Below are positions 26,497-35,066 of a DNA stretch of 64,000 nucleotides, in pieces. A model generated the notes under the pieces. The model was not told where the DNA came from, did no database searches, and was given only the letters and a program-made list of their open reading frames with translations. Numbering within the stretch: the stretch's first letter is position 1; each line of letters opens with the position of its first letter. The stretch comes from an uncultured Clostridia bacterium. GTDB taxonomy: Bacteria; Bacillota; Clostridia; TANB77; CAG-508. The DNA lies in assembly GCA_934183305.1 (NCBI GenBank), contig CAKPSF010000005.1, positions 1 to 64,000 of the forward strand, given 5' to 3'. A program made the translations under genes and the position numbers.

Positions 26497-27372
26497 TTAT
26501 GCTGTTTTTAGCTCTAGTCTTAATTTATCAGCTATCATCGCAATGAACTCAGAATTTGTAGGCTTTCCTTTTGCTGCTGATATTGTATACCCAAATATGT
26601 TTTCTACAACATCTGGTTGTCCTCTATTCCATGCAACTTCTATTGCATGACGGATTGCTCTTTCTACTCTACTTGGTGTTGTATGATATTTTACTGCTAT
26701 GTCTGGATATAATTGTTTTGTAATTTGGTTTATAATATCAATATTGTTTACTACCATCATTATAGCTTCTCTTAAATATTGATAACCTTTAATATGAGCA
26801 GGTACTCCAACTTCATGAATAACATTAGTAACTAATGCTTCTAAGTTCTCCTCGTCCTTTTTCTTTTCTGGTGAAATTTCTATGTATGGTGTTTTGATTT
26901 CTCTAGCTACATAAGAGTTCATCATCATATTTGGATTCATACTATTTATATTATAACCATTTATACTATTATTTTTAGATTGTGGTTGTTGCATATCTCT
27001 TTTTATATCTTTTATTCTTTGCAATAGCACTTCTATATCAAATGGCTTCATGGCGTAATATTCAGCGCCAAGATCTAGTGCTCTTTGAGTTATCTTATCT
27101 TGTCCAACAGCAGATAGCATTATACAAAGTGGTCTTTTCTTCATTTTTGCAGCATTAATTTGCTCTAAAACTCCTATTCCATCTAAATGTGGCATTATTA
27201 CATCTAATAAAGCTACATCAGGTTCTGTATTTAGTATCATTTCAACTGCTTGTCTTCCATCTCTTGCAATCGCAATTATTTCAAAGTCATCATCTTCCTC
27301 TATATAACCACTTACGGTATTAGCAAAATCTGGATTATCATCTGCTATTAAAATAGTAATTTTGTCTTTCAC
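26497..27372 (-). CDS. spo0A: Sporulation master regulator Spo0A
   Basis: A 291-residue response regulator. The receiver domain has the acidic pair Asp11/Asp12, phospho-acceptor Asp57 (ALLDVIMP) and Lys109 (AMKPFD). After a short linker, the Spo0A C-terminal DNA-binding domain is present (VGVPAHIKGYQYLREAI, HTTPSRVERAIRHAIEVAW, GKPTNSEFIAMIADKLR). Phosphorylated Spo0A commits the cell to sporulation. The start is a GTG after GGAGG. A palindrome just after the promoter may be an operator. Confidence 0.98.
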   Translation of the reverse strand: MKDKITILIADDNPDFANTVSGYIEEDDDFEIIAIARDGRQAVEMILNTEPDVALLDVIMPHLDGIGVLEQINAAKMKKRPLCIMLSAVGQDKITQRALDLGAEYYAMKPFDIEVLLQRIKDIKRDMQQPQSKNNSINGYNINSMNPNMMMNSYVAREIKTPYIEISPEKKKDEENLEALVTNVIHEVGVPAHIKGYQYLREAIMMVVNNIDIINQITKQLYPDIAVKYHTTPSRVERAIRHAIEVAWNRGQPDVVENIFGYTISAAKGKPTNSEFIAMIADKLRLELKTA

Positions 27373-27398
27373 TTTTTTTCCTCCTAAAAAATAAAAAT

Positions 27399-27413
27399 TG
27401 TAAATATTTTACA
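27399..27413. promoter_or_regulatory. Palindrome in the spo0A 5' region, candidate operator
   Basis: TGTAAA-N3-TTTACA forms a perfect 15-bp palindrome starting about at the expected transcription start and 27 bp before the start codon. It is not a 0A box (TGTCGAA type). The binding protein is unknown. Confidence 0.4.
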
Positions 27414-27420
27414 TTTTTGT

Positions 27421-27449
27421 ATTATATTATTTTTTAAATTAATATGCAA
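27421..27449 (-). promoter_or_regulatory. Promoter of spo0A
   Basis: Minus strand: -35 TTGCAT (27449-27444), 17-bp spacer, -10 TATAAT (27426-27421). Confidence 0.7.
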
Positions 27450-27505
27450 GACTTTTTTGGAAATTTTTTCAAATTATTTAAAAAAATCTCAATTTAACAG
27501 CAGTT

Positions 27506-28102
27506 TTAAACAAATATTTTTTTAATAAATTCTTTTTTCTTTATATTTATTTCATTTTTATCTAATATTTTTTCATTTTGCAATGCAACTTGTAATTCTA
27601 TATTTATTAAATATTCTTCTTTTAATATATTTATATTATTTTTATTTGCAAAATATTTAAACTTATTTAAATCTGTATAATTTATTTCGATTTTATATAA
27701 CTCCGCAATATTTTTTTCAATGACATTTGCTTTCTCTAAAGCCAAAGCAGTTGCTGAAGAATATGCTTTTACAAGCCCACCAGTTCCTAATAAAATACCT
27801 CCGAAATACCTAGTTACAATTACTAAAACATTTGCAAGATTATTTTTAGAAAGGATTGTTAGCATTGGTGCACCTGCAGTTCCAGATGGTTCGCCATCAT
27901 CACTTGATTTTTCTACAATCCCAGACTCGTTATAAATTCGATAAGCATAACAGTTGTGTCTAGCATCGTGATATTTCTTATTTATATCTTTTATTATATC
28001 TTCCGCTTCTTCCCTTGTTTCTACATAAAATATACTTGCTATGAATTTAGATTTTTTCTCTACAATTTCAGCGGAAACATTTTCCTTTATTGTCCTAAAC
28101 AT
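27506..28102 (-). CDS. YigZ/IMPACT family protein
   Basis: A 198-residue UPF0029 protein. The N-terminal IMPACT fold carries KSKFIASIF, HNCYAYRI, DDGEPSGTAGAPML and TRYFGGILLGTGGLVKAY; the C-terminal ferredoxin-like domain (about 137-198) is shorter and more divergent than usual. The family is linked to ribosomes and translation control, but its bacterial biochemistry is not settled. The upstream region holds the palindromic element at 28117, leaving only 14 bp between element and start codon. Confidence 0.9.
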   Translation of the reverse strand: MFRTIKENVSAEIVEKKSKFIASIFYVETREEAEDIIKDINKKYHDARHNCYAYRIYNESGIVEKSSDDGEPSGTAGAPMLTILSKNNLANVLVIVTRYFGGILLGTGGLVKAYSSATALALEKANVIEKNIAELYKIEINYTDLNKFKYFANKNNINILKEEYLINIELQVALQNEKILDKNEINIKKKEFIKKIFV

Positions 28103-28116
28103 CTATCTCTCTTTCT

Positions 28117-28222
28117 GACTTGTTTGGGGACGGGGCAAAAACAAGTCTTTTTTTCACTTTCTTTTTTAGTTTGCAAACTAATTATCAAAATGACTTGTTT
28201 TTGCCCCGTCCCCAAACAAGTC
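28117..28222. repeat. REP-like palindromic element, copy A
   Basis: Two perfect 31-bp inverted arms (28117-28147 and 28192-28222) share the core GGGGACGGGGCAAAAACAAG and flank 44 bp of AT-rich DNA. It lies between the YigZ gene and the flavoprotein gene. Compare copy B at 49551. Its G-rich arms stand out sharply from the AT-rich background. It has no reading frame. Confidence 0.9.
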
Positions 28223-28229
28223 AAACAAG

Positions 28230-29474
28230 TCATTTTCCGGCTGTGTAGCCTGTTGAATATGCAATTTGCAAATTAAATCCTCCTGTATATGCGTCTACGT
28301 CTATTATTTCTCCTGCAAAGTATAGTCCTTTTACTAATTTTGATTCCATTGTTGATGGATTTATTTCTTTTATGTTTATTCCACCTGAAGTTATTATTCC
28401 TTCTTCAATTGGTCTTGTTCCTTTTATACTAAATTCTATTTGCTTTATTAGTTTTACTAAATTTAATCTTTCTTGTTTTGTTATTTCGTTTACTTTTTTA
28501 TTTGGATTTATTTTAGATTTTAAAATAACATAGTCTATCATTTTTCTTGGTAGCAATTCAAATAATGAATTTTTAAACTCTTTGTTTTTTTCTTTTTCAA
28601 AGTCTCTTAAGATTCTTAGATTTAATTGTTCTTCTGTTAATGCTGGTTTTAAATCAATTGTTATTTTAATTTTTTTATTTTTTAATAATTCATCTACATT
28701 TTTGTATCGTATTAAATGAGCTGAACCACTCAGAATTGTCGGACCCGATATTCCAAAGTGCGTAAATAGCATTTCTCCAAAATCTTCATAAATCAATTTG
28801 TTTTTTTCTATATCTTTAATTTTTATCTCAACATTTCTTAAGCTTAGTCCTTGCATCATTCTACATTCTTCTATTTCATGTATTTCAAGTGGTACTAATG
28901 AAGGTCTAATATCTGTAACTGTATGTCCAGACCATTTTGCAAACAAATACCCATCACCAGTAGAGCCAGTTAAAGGATATGACTTTCCACCTGTTGCAAT
29001 TATTAATTTATCCGCTTTTATTTGTTCATTATTTGTATCTATATAAAAAGTATCTTCTATTTTATTTATCTTCTTAACTTCAGATTCTAATTTTATATTT
29101 ACTTTTAATCTTTTTAATTCTTTCTCAAATGCCTCTAAGACATCTCTTGATTTATCTGATACCGGAAATATTCTGTTGCCTCTTTCTTCTTTAGTTGGTA
29201 CGCCATTTTTTTCCAAAAGATTAATTATATCTTCATTTGTGTAATTCTTTAAGGCACTAAACATAAACATACCATTTCCTGGTATGTTTTTTATAAATTC
29301 GTCTATGTTTAGGCTACTAGTTATATTGCATCTTCCTTTTCCTGTAATTAGTAATTTTTTTCCTAGAGTATTATTTTTTTCTAATATTATTACTTCATCT
29401 TCCGGATGATTTTCTTTAGATGATATCGCAGCTATCATTCCAGCTGGCCCACCACCAATAATTACTACCTTCAT
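28230..29474 (-). CDS. HI0933/YhiN-family FAD-dependent oxidoreductase
   Basis: A 414-residue flavoprotein. The FAD-binding GGGPAGMIAAI motif opens the chain (residues 7-17), KKLLITGKGRCNIT is the family hallmark, TGGKSYPLTGSTGDGY follows, and the C-terminal TSGGINIKEINPSTMES and LYFAGEIIDVDAYTGGFNLQIA complete the fold. Related proteins include BaiN, a bile-acid 12-dehydrogenase candidate, but most have no proven substrate. Length and motifs are typical. It lies just downstream of the 29493 gene. Confidence 0.9.
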   Translation of the reverse strand: MKVVIIGGGPAGMIAAISSKENHPEDEVIILEKNNTLGKKLLITGKGRCNITSSLNIDEFIKNIPGNGMFMFSALKNYTNEDIINLLEKNGVPTKEERGNRIFPVSDKSRDVLEAFEKELKRLKVNIKLESEVKKINKIEDTFYIDTNNEQIKADKLIIATGGKSYPLTGSTGDGYLFAKWSGHTVTDIRPSLVPLEIHEIEECRMMQGLSLRNVEIKIKDIEKNKLIYEDFGEMLFTHFGISGPTILSGSAHLIRYKNVDELLKNKKIKITIDLKPALTEEQLNLRILRDFEKEKNKEFKNSLFELLPRKMIDYVILKSKINPNKKVNEITKQERLNLVKLIKQIEFSIKGTRPIEEGIITSGGINIKEINPSTMESKLVKGLYFAGEIIDVDAYTGGFNLQIAYSTGYTAGK

Positions 29475-29492
29475 TTAACCCTCTTTTCTTGG

Positions 29493-30734
29493 TTATATAT
29501 TATTCATATTAGTAATTGCTTGTAATACTGCAAATTTTCCATATTCATATGTTAATCCACCTTGCATATATGCAATATATGGTGGTCTTATAGGTCCATC
29601 ACAGCTTATTTCTATTGAAGAACCTTGAGTAAAACTTCCACTTGCCATTATTACTTTGTCTGTATAACCAGGCATATCCCATGGTTCTGGTATTGAGTTT
29701 GAATCTACTGCAGAACCCATTTGTATACCTTGACAATATTTAATTAATTTATCAGCTTCTCCAAATTCTATGTTTTGAACAATATCTGCTCTTTTTTCGT
29801 TATATCTTGGTGAAACTTTATATCCTAATTTTTCTAGCATACAACTTGCAAATATAGCTGTTTTCACACTACTTGCAACTACACTTGGAGCCATATATAG
29901 TCCTTGAAGAATTGCTTTATTAATTCCAAGTGTTGGTCCAACTTCTTTTCCTTGTCCTGGAGCTGTTAGTCTTTCAGCTGCAAGTTCAACTAAATCTTTC
30001 CTTCCTGCAATATATGCTCCATTAGGTGCTATTCCACCTCCAAGGTTTTTTATTAAAGATCCAACAATAACATCTGCTCCTACTTCTAAAGGTGTTTTTG
30101 TTTCTACAAATTCGCAATAACAATTGTCTATCATTATTATTATATCTTTATTTATGCTTTTAATTAACTTTATAACTTTTTCGACCTTATCTATGCACAA
30201 GCTTTCTCTTGTTGAGTAACCTTTTGATCTTTGAATTTCTATTAATTTAATATTTCCTTGTTCAACTCTTCTTTTTATTTGCTCATAGTCAAAATCATTT
30301 CCTATTAAATCTATTTGTTCATAATTAACTTTATATGATTTTAGTGAGCTTTTATTTTCTTTTAGCCCAATTACCTCATCTAAAGTATCATATGGTTTAC
30401 CACATATACTAAGCATTGTATCGCCTGGTCTTAGAAAAGCAAATAATGTAACTGTCAATGCATGAGTTCCAGAAATGAATTGACTTCTAACTAAACTATC
30501 TTCTGCTCCTAACACTTCTGAAAATACTTGTTCTATTGTATCTCTACCTATATCATCATATCCATATCCTGTTGTGCTTCCAAAATGCACATCTGATATT
30601 TTATTATTTTGAAAAGCATTTAATACTTTCATACTATTATACATTGTATTTCTATCAATCTTTTTAAATTCTTCTTTTATCTCCTCTTCAACTACTTTTG
30701 AAAGTTCAATTAATCTATTATCTATTTTTAACAT
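29493..30734 (-). CDS. Aluminium-resistance/methionine gamma-lyase-like PLP enzyme (YnbB family)
   Basis: A 413-residue fold-type I PLP protein of the Alum_res family. Conserved elements are STTGYGYDDIGRDTIEQVF, SQFISGTHAL, IDNCYCEF with the PLP-binding Asp, and SLIKNLGGGIAPNGAY with the Schiff-base Lys. The family is named for plasmid aluminium tolerance and for similarity to methionine gamma-lyase; the true substrate is not known. In Firmicutes it often lies near glnR or miaA, which are absent here. Start has AGAGGA upstream. Confidence 0.88.
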   Translation of the reverse strand: MLKIDNRLIELSKVVEEEIKEEFKKIDRNTMYNSMKVLNAFQNNKISDVHFGSTTGYGYDDIGRDTIEQVFSEVLGAEDSLVRSQFISGTHALTVTLFAFLRPGDTMLSICGKPYDTLDEVIGLKENKSSLKSYKVNYEQIDLIGNDFDYEQIKRRVEQGNIKLIEIQRSKGYSTRESLCIDKVEKVIKLIKSINKDIIIMIDNCYCEFVETKTPLEVGADVIVGSLIKNLGGGIAPNGAYIAGRKDLVELAAERLTAPGQGKEVGPTLGINKAILQGLYMAPSVVASSVKTAIFASCMLEKLGYKVSPRYNEKRADIVQNIEFGEADKLIKYCQGIQMGSAVDSNSIPEPWDMPGYTDKVIMASGSFTQGSSIEISCDGPIRPPYIAYMQGGLTYEYGKFAVLQAITNMNNI

Positions 30735-30763
30735 TTTAATCCATCCTCTACTATATTTTTTTA

Positions 30764-32134
30764 TTATATATCATCTGAATAATACACAGTTTTATAATCA
30801 TATACCACTTTATAATACTTCCCTATAAAGTCTATTTCATAAAAATTATCTAAGTTATATACAGGTTCAATTATAACTTTGCCTTTTTCATTTATCGAAC
30901 CCCATTTTCCATCTAGTTTTACTCCTGCAAATCCATTTTTATTAAATTCTGTTACTTTTTCGTATTTACATTCAATTTTAATATTAGAATATTCATCAGT
31001 AAATCCCCATTTTCCGTCTTGTTCTATTGGAATTAGTTTTGCAGTTACAGATGTTTTTTCTGCTTTATCTTCACTTTTTTCTTCATCTTCTTTTATCGAA
31101 CTCTTGTCTATTCTATTTCCATTTAAATTATAATAAGCTTCTTCATCTTTTAGTTTTGTATATATATAATTATTATGTACTTGCACTGAATCGTATTTTA
31201 CCGATATTATCTTTTTCCCTAGCGAGTTATATACACCTGTTTTTGTACTTCTAGTTACTATAAAAAAGTTATTAACGCCACTATAATCTATGGATTGATA
31301 TCTAAAGTCTAGTACAACTTTTTTATTTTTAATGAGTCCACATTGCCCATTTTTTTTGGCCACTAAGAAAACATCTTTATCTGTATCTTCTGAACCTATT
31401 CCACCTAATCTAATTATATCGTTATACTCAACTTCTAATAAAATTTTCCCTTTATAATTCATATAGCCATATCTATATCCATCTGTTGTTTTCAATCCTA
31501 GAATGTATCCAGACAAAGCATATTTTTTGTCATTAGTATAATATTCATCTCCAGATATAAAATCATATTCTGGTTTTATTAATTCTGCACCACTTGTATT
31601 TATTACGCCATATTTTCCATCTTTTGCTATTAATAGTTCTCCCTCTTTGTTGCTTAAGCCATCTATTGAATCATATTCTGCTTTTGTAACAACATTTCCT
31701 TTTAAATCTATTAAACCATATTTGCCTTTTTCTTCGTATTTCAAGACATTTTTTTCATAAGGCATACTTGTTTCTATTTCATTTAAGTCAATAGTTTCAA
31801 CTTTATTATATCTAGTAAACAATTCTGTTCCATTTTGATTTACAACTTTGGTTCTATATGCTTTAGTCTGTTCATTATAGTCGTAATAACATATAAATAA
31901 CGGTTTTGACGGATTTGGAATATGAATAGAAAAATATTGTGGTTCTATTATTACATTTCCTTTATTATCAATAACACCAACATTATTTTGACTTAATAAT
32001 AAAAGATATTTTTCTTCCACAACATCTTCAACTTTATACATTTTCTTTATTTTATTATATATAATTACACTTGCTAAGATTATTGTAATTAATACTAATA
32101 AAATTACTATTATGTTTTTAATTTTTTTGCTCAT
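30764..32134 (-). CDS. Membrane-anchored WG-repeat protein
   Basis: A 456-residue protein: cytoplasmic start, one transmembrane helix (residues 7-26), then at least eight WG-type beta repeats with the pattern K(W/Y)G-(F/L/V)-hydrophobic-D-x-x-G-x-hydrophobic-(I/V), for example KYGLIDLKGNVV, KYGVINTSGAELI, KWGFTDEYSN and KWGSINEKGKVI. A Lys/Glu-rich, acidic patch (SSIKEDEEKSEDKAEK) divides the repeats. WG repeats are common in surface and ligand-binding proteins of gut bacteria, with no defined activity. Extracytoplasmic location is inferred from the single helix. Confidence 0.85.
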   Translation of the reverse strand: MSKKIKNIIVILLVLITIILASVIIYNKIKKMYKVEDVVEEKYLLLLSQNNVGVIDNKGNVIIEPQYFSIHIPNPSKPLFICYYDYNEQTKAYRTKVVNQNGTELFTRYNKVETIDLNEIETSMPYEKNVLKYEEKGKYGLIDLKGNVVTKAEYDSIDGLSNKEGELLIAKDGKYGVINTSGAELIKPEYDFISGDEYYTNDKKYALSGYILGLKTTDGYRYGYMNYKGKILLEVEYNDIIRLGGIGSEDTDKDVFLVAKKNGQCGLIKNKKVVLDFRYQSIDYSGVNNFFIVTRSTKTGVYNSLGKKIISVKYDSVQVHNNYIYTKLKDEEAYYNLNGNRIDKSSIKEDEEKSEDKAEKTSVTAKLIPIEQDGKWGFTDEYSNIKIECKYEKVTEFNKNGFAGVKLDGKWGSINEKGKVIIEPVYNLDNFYEIDFIGKYYKVVYDYKTVYYSDDI

Positions 32135-32236
32135 ACTTCATACCTCATAATCTTATAAAAACTACTAATATTATATAATCTTCGAGCTTATATGTCAATG
32201 TAAAAGAACTTTAATTTACAAATAAAACAACATGAA

Positions 32237-32273
32237 AAAAAGAGAAACCTTGAAATTTCAAAGTTCTCTTTTT
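32237..32273. terminator. Terminator after the decayed Nudix gene
   Basis: AAAGAGAA...TTGAAATTTCAA...TTCTCTTT forms a nearly perfect long hairpin with T-runs on both strands, so it can stop transcription from either side. It is intact although the gene it served is broken. Confidence 0.75.
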
Positions 32274-32277
32274 CTTT

Positions 32278-32613
32278 TTACAATACCCTGCTTAGTTTGC
32301 TATCAAGTTTTTCTAAAATCAATTTAAATTCTTCTTCTCTATAAATCAAATCTTTTTGTTTGCTTGTTACCATTTCTTTAAATTTTCTATATGGAACATA
32401 TAGTATTTCTGATATTTCTTCTTTTTGATACATCTAACATATTAGGGAAACTATCTTTGGTTGCACATCTTCTTTGCAACAATATTTCTCCTTTTTCATT
32501 TACTATCCAAACATGTATAGTTCTATGCCAATCTCCATCCATATGTACTTGTTTTCTAGGTTTTTTATTCCTGTTAAATTTCCTTGTTCATTTAATACAT
32601 CTAAATATTCCAT
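32278..32613 (-). pseudogene. Nudix hydrolase pseudogene
   Basis: Reading three minus-strand frames in turn restores a Nudix protein. The first frame gives MEYLDVLNEQGNLTGI, a shift near 32565 continues as KPRKQVHMDGDWHRTIHVW and IVNEKGEILLQRR, and a further jump near 32430 leads to KEEISEILYVPYRKFKEM and the natural stop. Between the last two parts, after SFPNMLDVS, the whole Nudix box (GxxxxxExxxxxREUxEExGU) and its surroundings, about 60 residues, are missing. The best match is the YfcD/Idi-like Nudix group. It cannot be active. A ribosome site and the terminator remain. Confidence 0.85.
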
Positions 32614-32665
32614 TTTATCCTTTCCTTCTATAAAAGTATAGCATACCTTTATAGAAAAGTAAAAC

Positions 32666-32709
32666 AAAATAAGTTCTTTCCCCACTTGAAAGGAAAAGAA
32701 CTTATTTTA
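32666..32709 (-). terminator. Terminator after the 32760 gene
   Basis: On the minus strand AAAATAAGTTCTTTTCC pairs with GGAAAGAACTTATTTT and is followed by GTTTT. A second hairpin, CCATACAG/CTGTATGG at 32723-32759, sits directly after the stop codon without a T-run. Confidence 0.65.
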
Positions 32710-32759
32710 TTAGGCTAATCAGCCATACAGTTTTGTCAGTATAATAAGAATCTGTATGG

Positions 32760-33122
32760 TTATTTTTTATCGATCAATGTGCTCCATTCAGTATAGATTC
32801 TTTGCTTATTATGTTTCCTTTTTCTAATCATAACTGTTAGTCCATTAAGCTCCAAATCAATTCCAATAAAACCCGTATTCTTATCTGCATTAAAAGCTCG
32901 CAGAAGCTCACTTTCAAAATTAGAATACTTATCAAAGCATCCAGCAACAATTTCTGATACTGTTATAGTTTTATCTATACAAGCAATACTAATTGTTGCA
33001 ACACCGTCTTTAAAGGATTTTACAGAGATGTTATATACTCCTGGAATTAATGACCGAAAAACGTGAGTAGTATTGTCAGAACTTAGAATTCCCTCATAAT
33101 AAACAGTAGTTGTGAGTGCCAT
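32760..33122 (-). CDS. Orphan 120-residue protein, unknown
   Basis: A soluble, beta-rich protein starting MALTTTVYYEGIL; no signal peptide, membrane segment or recognised motif. Its third codon positions are clearly less AT-biased than in the flanking housekeeping genes (for example GCTCGCAGAAGCTCACTTTC on the plus strand), which suggests recent acquisition. It has a strong AAGGAGG site, a downstream terminator, and a leader resembling that of the next gene upstream. The two may belong to one accessory cassette; function unknown. Confidence 0.65.
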   Translation of the reverse strand: MALTTTVYYEGILSSDNTTHVFRSLIPGVYNISVKSFKDGVATISIACIDKTITVSEIVAGCFDKYSNFESELLRAFNADKNTGFIGIDLELNGLTVMIRKRKHNKQRIYTEWSTLIDKK

Positions 33123-33212
33123 AGTTGTTTCCTCCTTAAGTTTTTATATTATACCGACTAATAAAGTTGTCTGTATATAATATTATAATACAATCACACA
33201 TAAATTGCAAAT

Positions 33213-33257
33213 AAAAAAATCGTGTAAAAGTACTTTAAATAAATACTTACACGATTT
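33213..33257 (-). terminator. Terminator after the 33291 gene
   Basis: Minus strand: AAATCGTGTAAGTA pairs with TACTTTTACACGATTT with one bulge, followed by TTTT. Confidence 0.75.
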
Positions 33258-33290
33258 AATTTCAATGCAGAAATTAACCTACATTGTCAG

Positions 33291-33737
33291 TCAGCTCAAC
33301 AGGATTGACAATCCCATCTCCTCATAAGTCACCTTACTGCTCCACTTCCGAAGTTCCTCACCGTATTTCCAAAACTGAAGTAAAATGTTTACCATACAGT
33401 CATACATAGATGCGCTAATGTCTTCTACATCAAAAATGCTGAATGCTTTCTCAGCAACATCTGTAACTGTAATGCCTTCCCCTCTCTTCATAAGGTACTG
33501 CATGTTCTTTGCCCATTCTACTGCATAACGAATAATACAATAGATGGAATAATTTTTAGAGTTAACCTCAACATAATTACTCCAAACTTCTCGTGCTTCT
33601 GGGTCTTTGAATTCAAGTTCTTCGGTTTGTGTATATTCCACACTTCCAATTTTGCTCTTAATGTGTTTTCTTTCAATCATTTTATTATCAAACCGAAAAC
33701 CATGAGAGACTTCCTCAAATATAACCTGCGTTGCCAT
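33291..33737 (-). CDS. Orphan 148-residue protein, unknown
   Basis: A soluble, mainly alpha-helical protein starting MATQVIFEEVSHGFRF, with a Trp-rich C-terminal helix (LLQFWKYGEELRKWSSK). No family recognised. Like the gene at 32760 it uses more G/C-ending codons than the genome around it, starts MA-T, and has AAGGAGG upstream and its own terminator. The shared style suggests both came with one mobile or accessory segment, although no transposase or integrase is seen nearby. Confidence 0.65.
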   Translation of the reverse strand: MATQVIFEEVSHGFRFDNKMIERKHIKSKIGSVEYTQTEELEFKDPEAREVWSNYVEVNSKNYSIYCIIRYAVEWAKNMQYLMKRGEGITVTDVAEKAFSIFDVEDISASMYDCMVNILLQFWKYGEELRKWSSKVTYEEMGLSILLS

Positions 33738-33946
33738 AAAATTTCCTCCTTAATTATTTTTGTTTTCAAAAATATGGCTAGCTGACTAAAAAAGCCTACT
33801 ATACATATATTATACAACAATTTTACATAAATTACAAATATATATAAGATTTACATTGCCAAACCACTTTTTTATATTTTCATTATAAAAACTATTTTTA
33901 GTCAAATAGGAAGTAATTATCTAATTATAATACACCTTAAAATAGA

Positions 33947-34246
33947 ATGCCTTGTATTCTTTTATTTAATAGTATGGTTTATGCTAATGTAAAAATATTA
34001 GATAGTAATATTTGGTATGATAAAACAAAAAATATTGTATATAAAGATTCTGAAGGATTTAAAAGTATAATAAATAGAACCGAATCAATATTAACATATA
34101 TAAAAAACAATTACAAAAATAAAAATGTTTTAATAGTTACACATGGAGACATATGTAAGGCTATTCATTTATACTTCAACCCAAAAACTAAAGATATTAG
34201 TAAGTTTCATCAAAATAATTGTGAAATAATTCATTATAACTTTTAG
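33947..34246 (+). pseudogene. Histidine phosphatase C-terminal fragment
   Basis: The frame encodes about 99 residues. From about residue 20 (NIWYDKTKNIVYKDSEGF) it matches the C-terminal half of the phosphoglycerate-mutase-like phosphatases, including the second active-site block NVLIVTHGDICKAIHLYF. The N-terminal RHG motif carrying the phospho-accepting His is absent, in this frame and upstream, and there is no ribosome site. About 100 residues are lost, so it is a remnant. Confidence 0.75.
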
Positions 34247-34252
34247 AGATAT

Positions 34253-34317
34253 TTATCATTGTTTTTTAGACTTATCTATTTTAAATCTATAAATAGTTAT
34301 CATTGATTTCTAGACTT
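34253..34317 (+). repeat. Pair of 21-bp direct repeats before the 34425 gene
   Basis: TTATCATTGTTTTTTAGACT(T) at 34253-34273 and TTATCATTGATTTCTAGACT(T) at 34297-34317 agree at 19 of 21 positions. They are 44 bp apart, about four helical turns, and the second contains the -35 box of the promoter at 34311. Confidence 0.6.
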
Positions 34318-34339
34318 TTTAATAAATTTATGATATGAT
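34311..34339 (+). promoter_or_regulatory. Promoter of the 34425 gene
   Basis: -35 TAGACT (34311-34316), 17-bp spacer, -10 TATGAT (34334-34339). The match is moderate; the position ahead of a well-marked gene supports it. Confidence 0.5.
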
Positions 34340-34424
34340 TTTTATGTTAATCTTTTGTGATCTCCTTGGAAATTTTACATTAAGAACTATATGCAACACA
34401 ATAATTATTGAAGGAGGATTTCTA

Positions 34425-34730
34425 ATGGAATTATTTTCTGAATTTAAAAACATTTTTAATAGTGAAAGGGATAACTCTCACGTTAAAGTAGATGTACGAA
34501 GAAATCGGAAGGTAATCAAGTTAATTGAGCCCAATTATGGAAGAATTGTTACATTACAGGTAATGGAAGAAGAGCCTGTTTTAAGTATGACGATAGACAT
34601 GTTGACAATAGTCAATGAATATCAGAATACTTCTGTAACTACCTCTGGCAATGTAGTAACATTTACTTTTGAAGATGCTACTCTTGCAAATGAACTTAAA
34701 AATATATTATCATATTTTCTTACTATATAA
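34425..34730 (+). CDS. Orphan 101-residue protein, unknown
   Basis: Starts MELFSEFKNIFNSERDNS after a perfect GAAGGAGGA site; an upstream in-frame start at 34335 lacks a ribosome site and was rejected. The product is soluble, with a basic beta-strand section (VKVDVRRNRKVIKLIEPNYG) and an amphipathic C-terminal helix. No family recognised. Codon use is less AT-biased than that of housekeeping neighbours, like the 32760 and 33291 genes. Confidence 0.6.
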   Translation: MELFSEFKNIFNSERDNSHVKVDVRRNRKVIKLIEPNYGRIVTLQVMEEEPVLSMTIDMLTIVNEYQNTSVTTSGNVVTFTFEDATLANELKNILSYFLTI

Positions 34731-34740
34731 GAATAAATCA

Positions 34741-34851
34741 CAACTACAATATAAGTTAATATACAAACACATATTCTTCTGGTCATACTTGTTTCCCATG
34801 CCTTATCTAATTCAACTCTTTTATTTCTTCAACTTCTTTATTTAAATCCAT
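34741..34851 (-). pseudogene. Remnant of a small membrane protein gene
   Basis: After a GGAG site the minus strand reads MDLNKEVEEIKELN and then stops. In a second frame, starting inside this stretch, it continues as RVELDKAWETSMTRRICVC and ILTYIVVV. The W-E-T-S-x-T-R-R followed by a hydrophobic helix is a pattern seen in many short bacterial and archaeal two-helix proteins. The second half is lost where it would run into the 34425 gene on the other strand. Confidence 0.55.
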
Positions 34852-34913
34852 AATTTCATACTCCTTTTAACTTTTTTCTATTAATAGTATATAATCTTAG
34901 ATTCTCTATGTCA

Positions 34914-35066
34914 ATGCAGGATTTTTTACAAAATTTCCATTCGGCAACTACAATTGTGAAAGCAACTGTAACAGACAAAGAATACATCGAATCTCATATT
35001 AGCTACGGCTACTATTTCGATGCATGGAAAGGAAAGTTTCGTTGGAAATTCACAAAAACAACGTAA
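34914..35066 (+). CDS. 50-residue ORF, probable gene fragment
   Basis: The frame MQDFLQNFHSATTI, then VKATVTDKEYIESHISYG and YYFDAWKGKFRWKFTKTT, has codon use like a real gene and is richer in G+C than its surroundings. There is no ribosome site, and an intrinsic terminator follows immediately, so it looks like the 3' end of a gene whose start was lost. No family recognised. An in-frame ATG at 34908 is the alternative start. Confidence 0.4.
   Translation: MQDFLQNFHSATTIVKATVTDKEYIESHISYGYYFDAWKGKFRWKFTKTT

Noticed and set aside
28117..28222. CRISPR repeat pair
   Set aside because: The two 31-bp units are inverted, not direct, only two exist here, and no cas genes are present.
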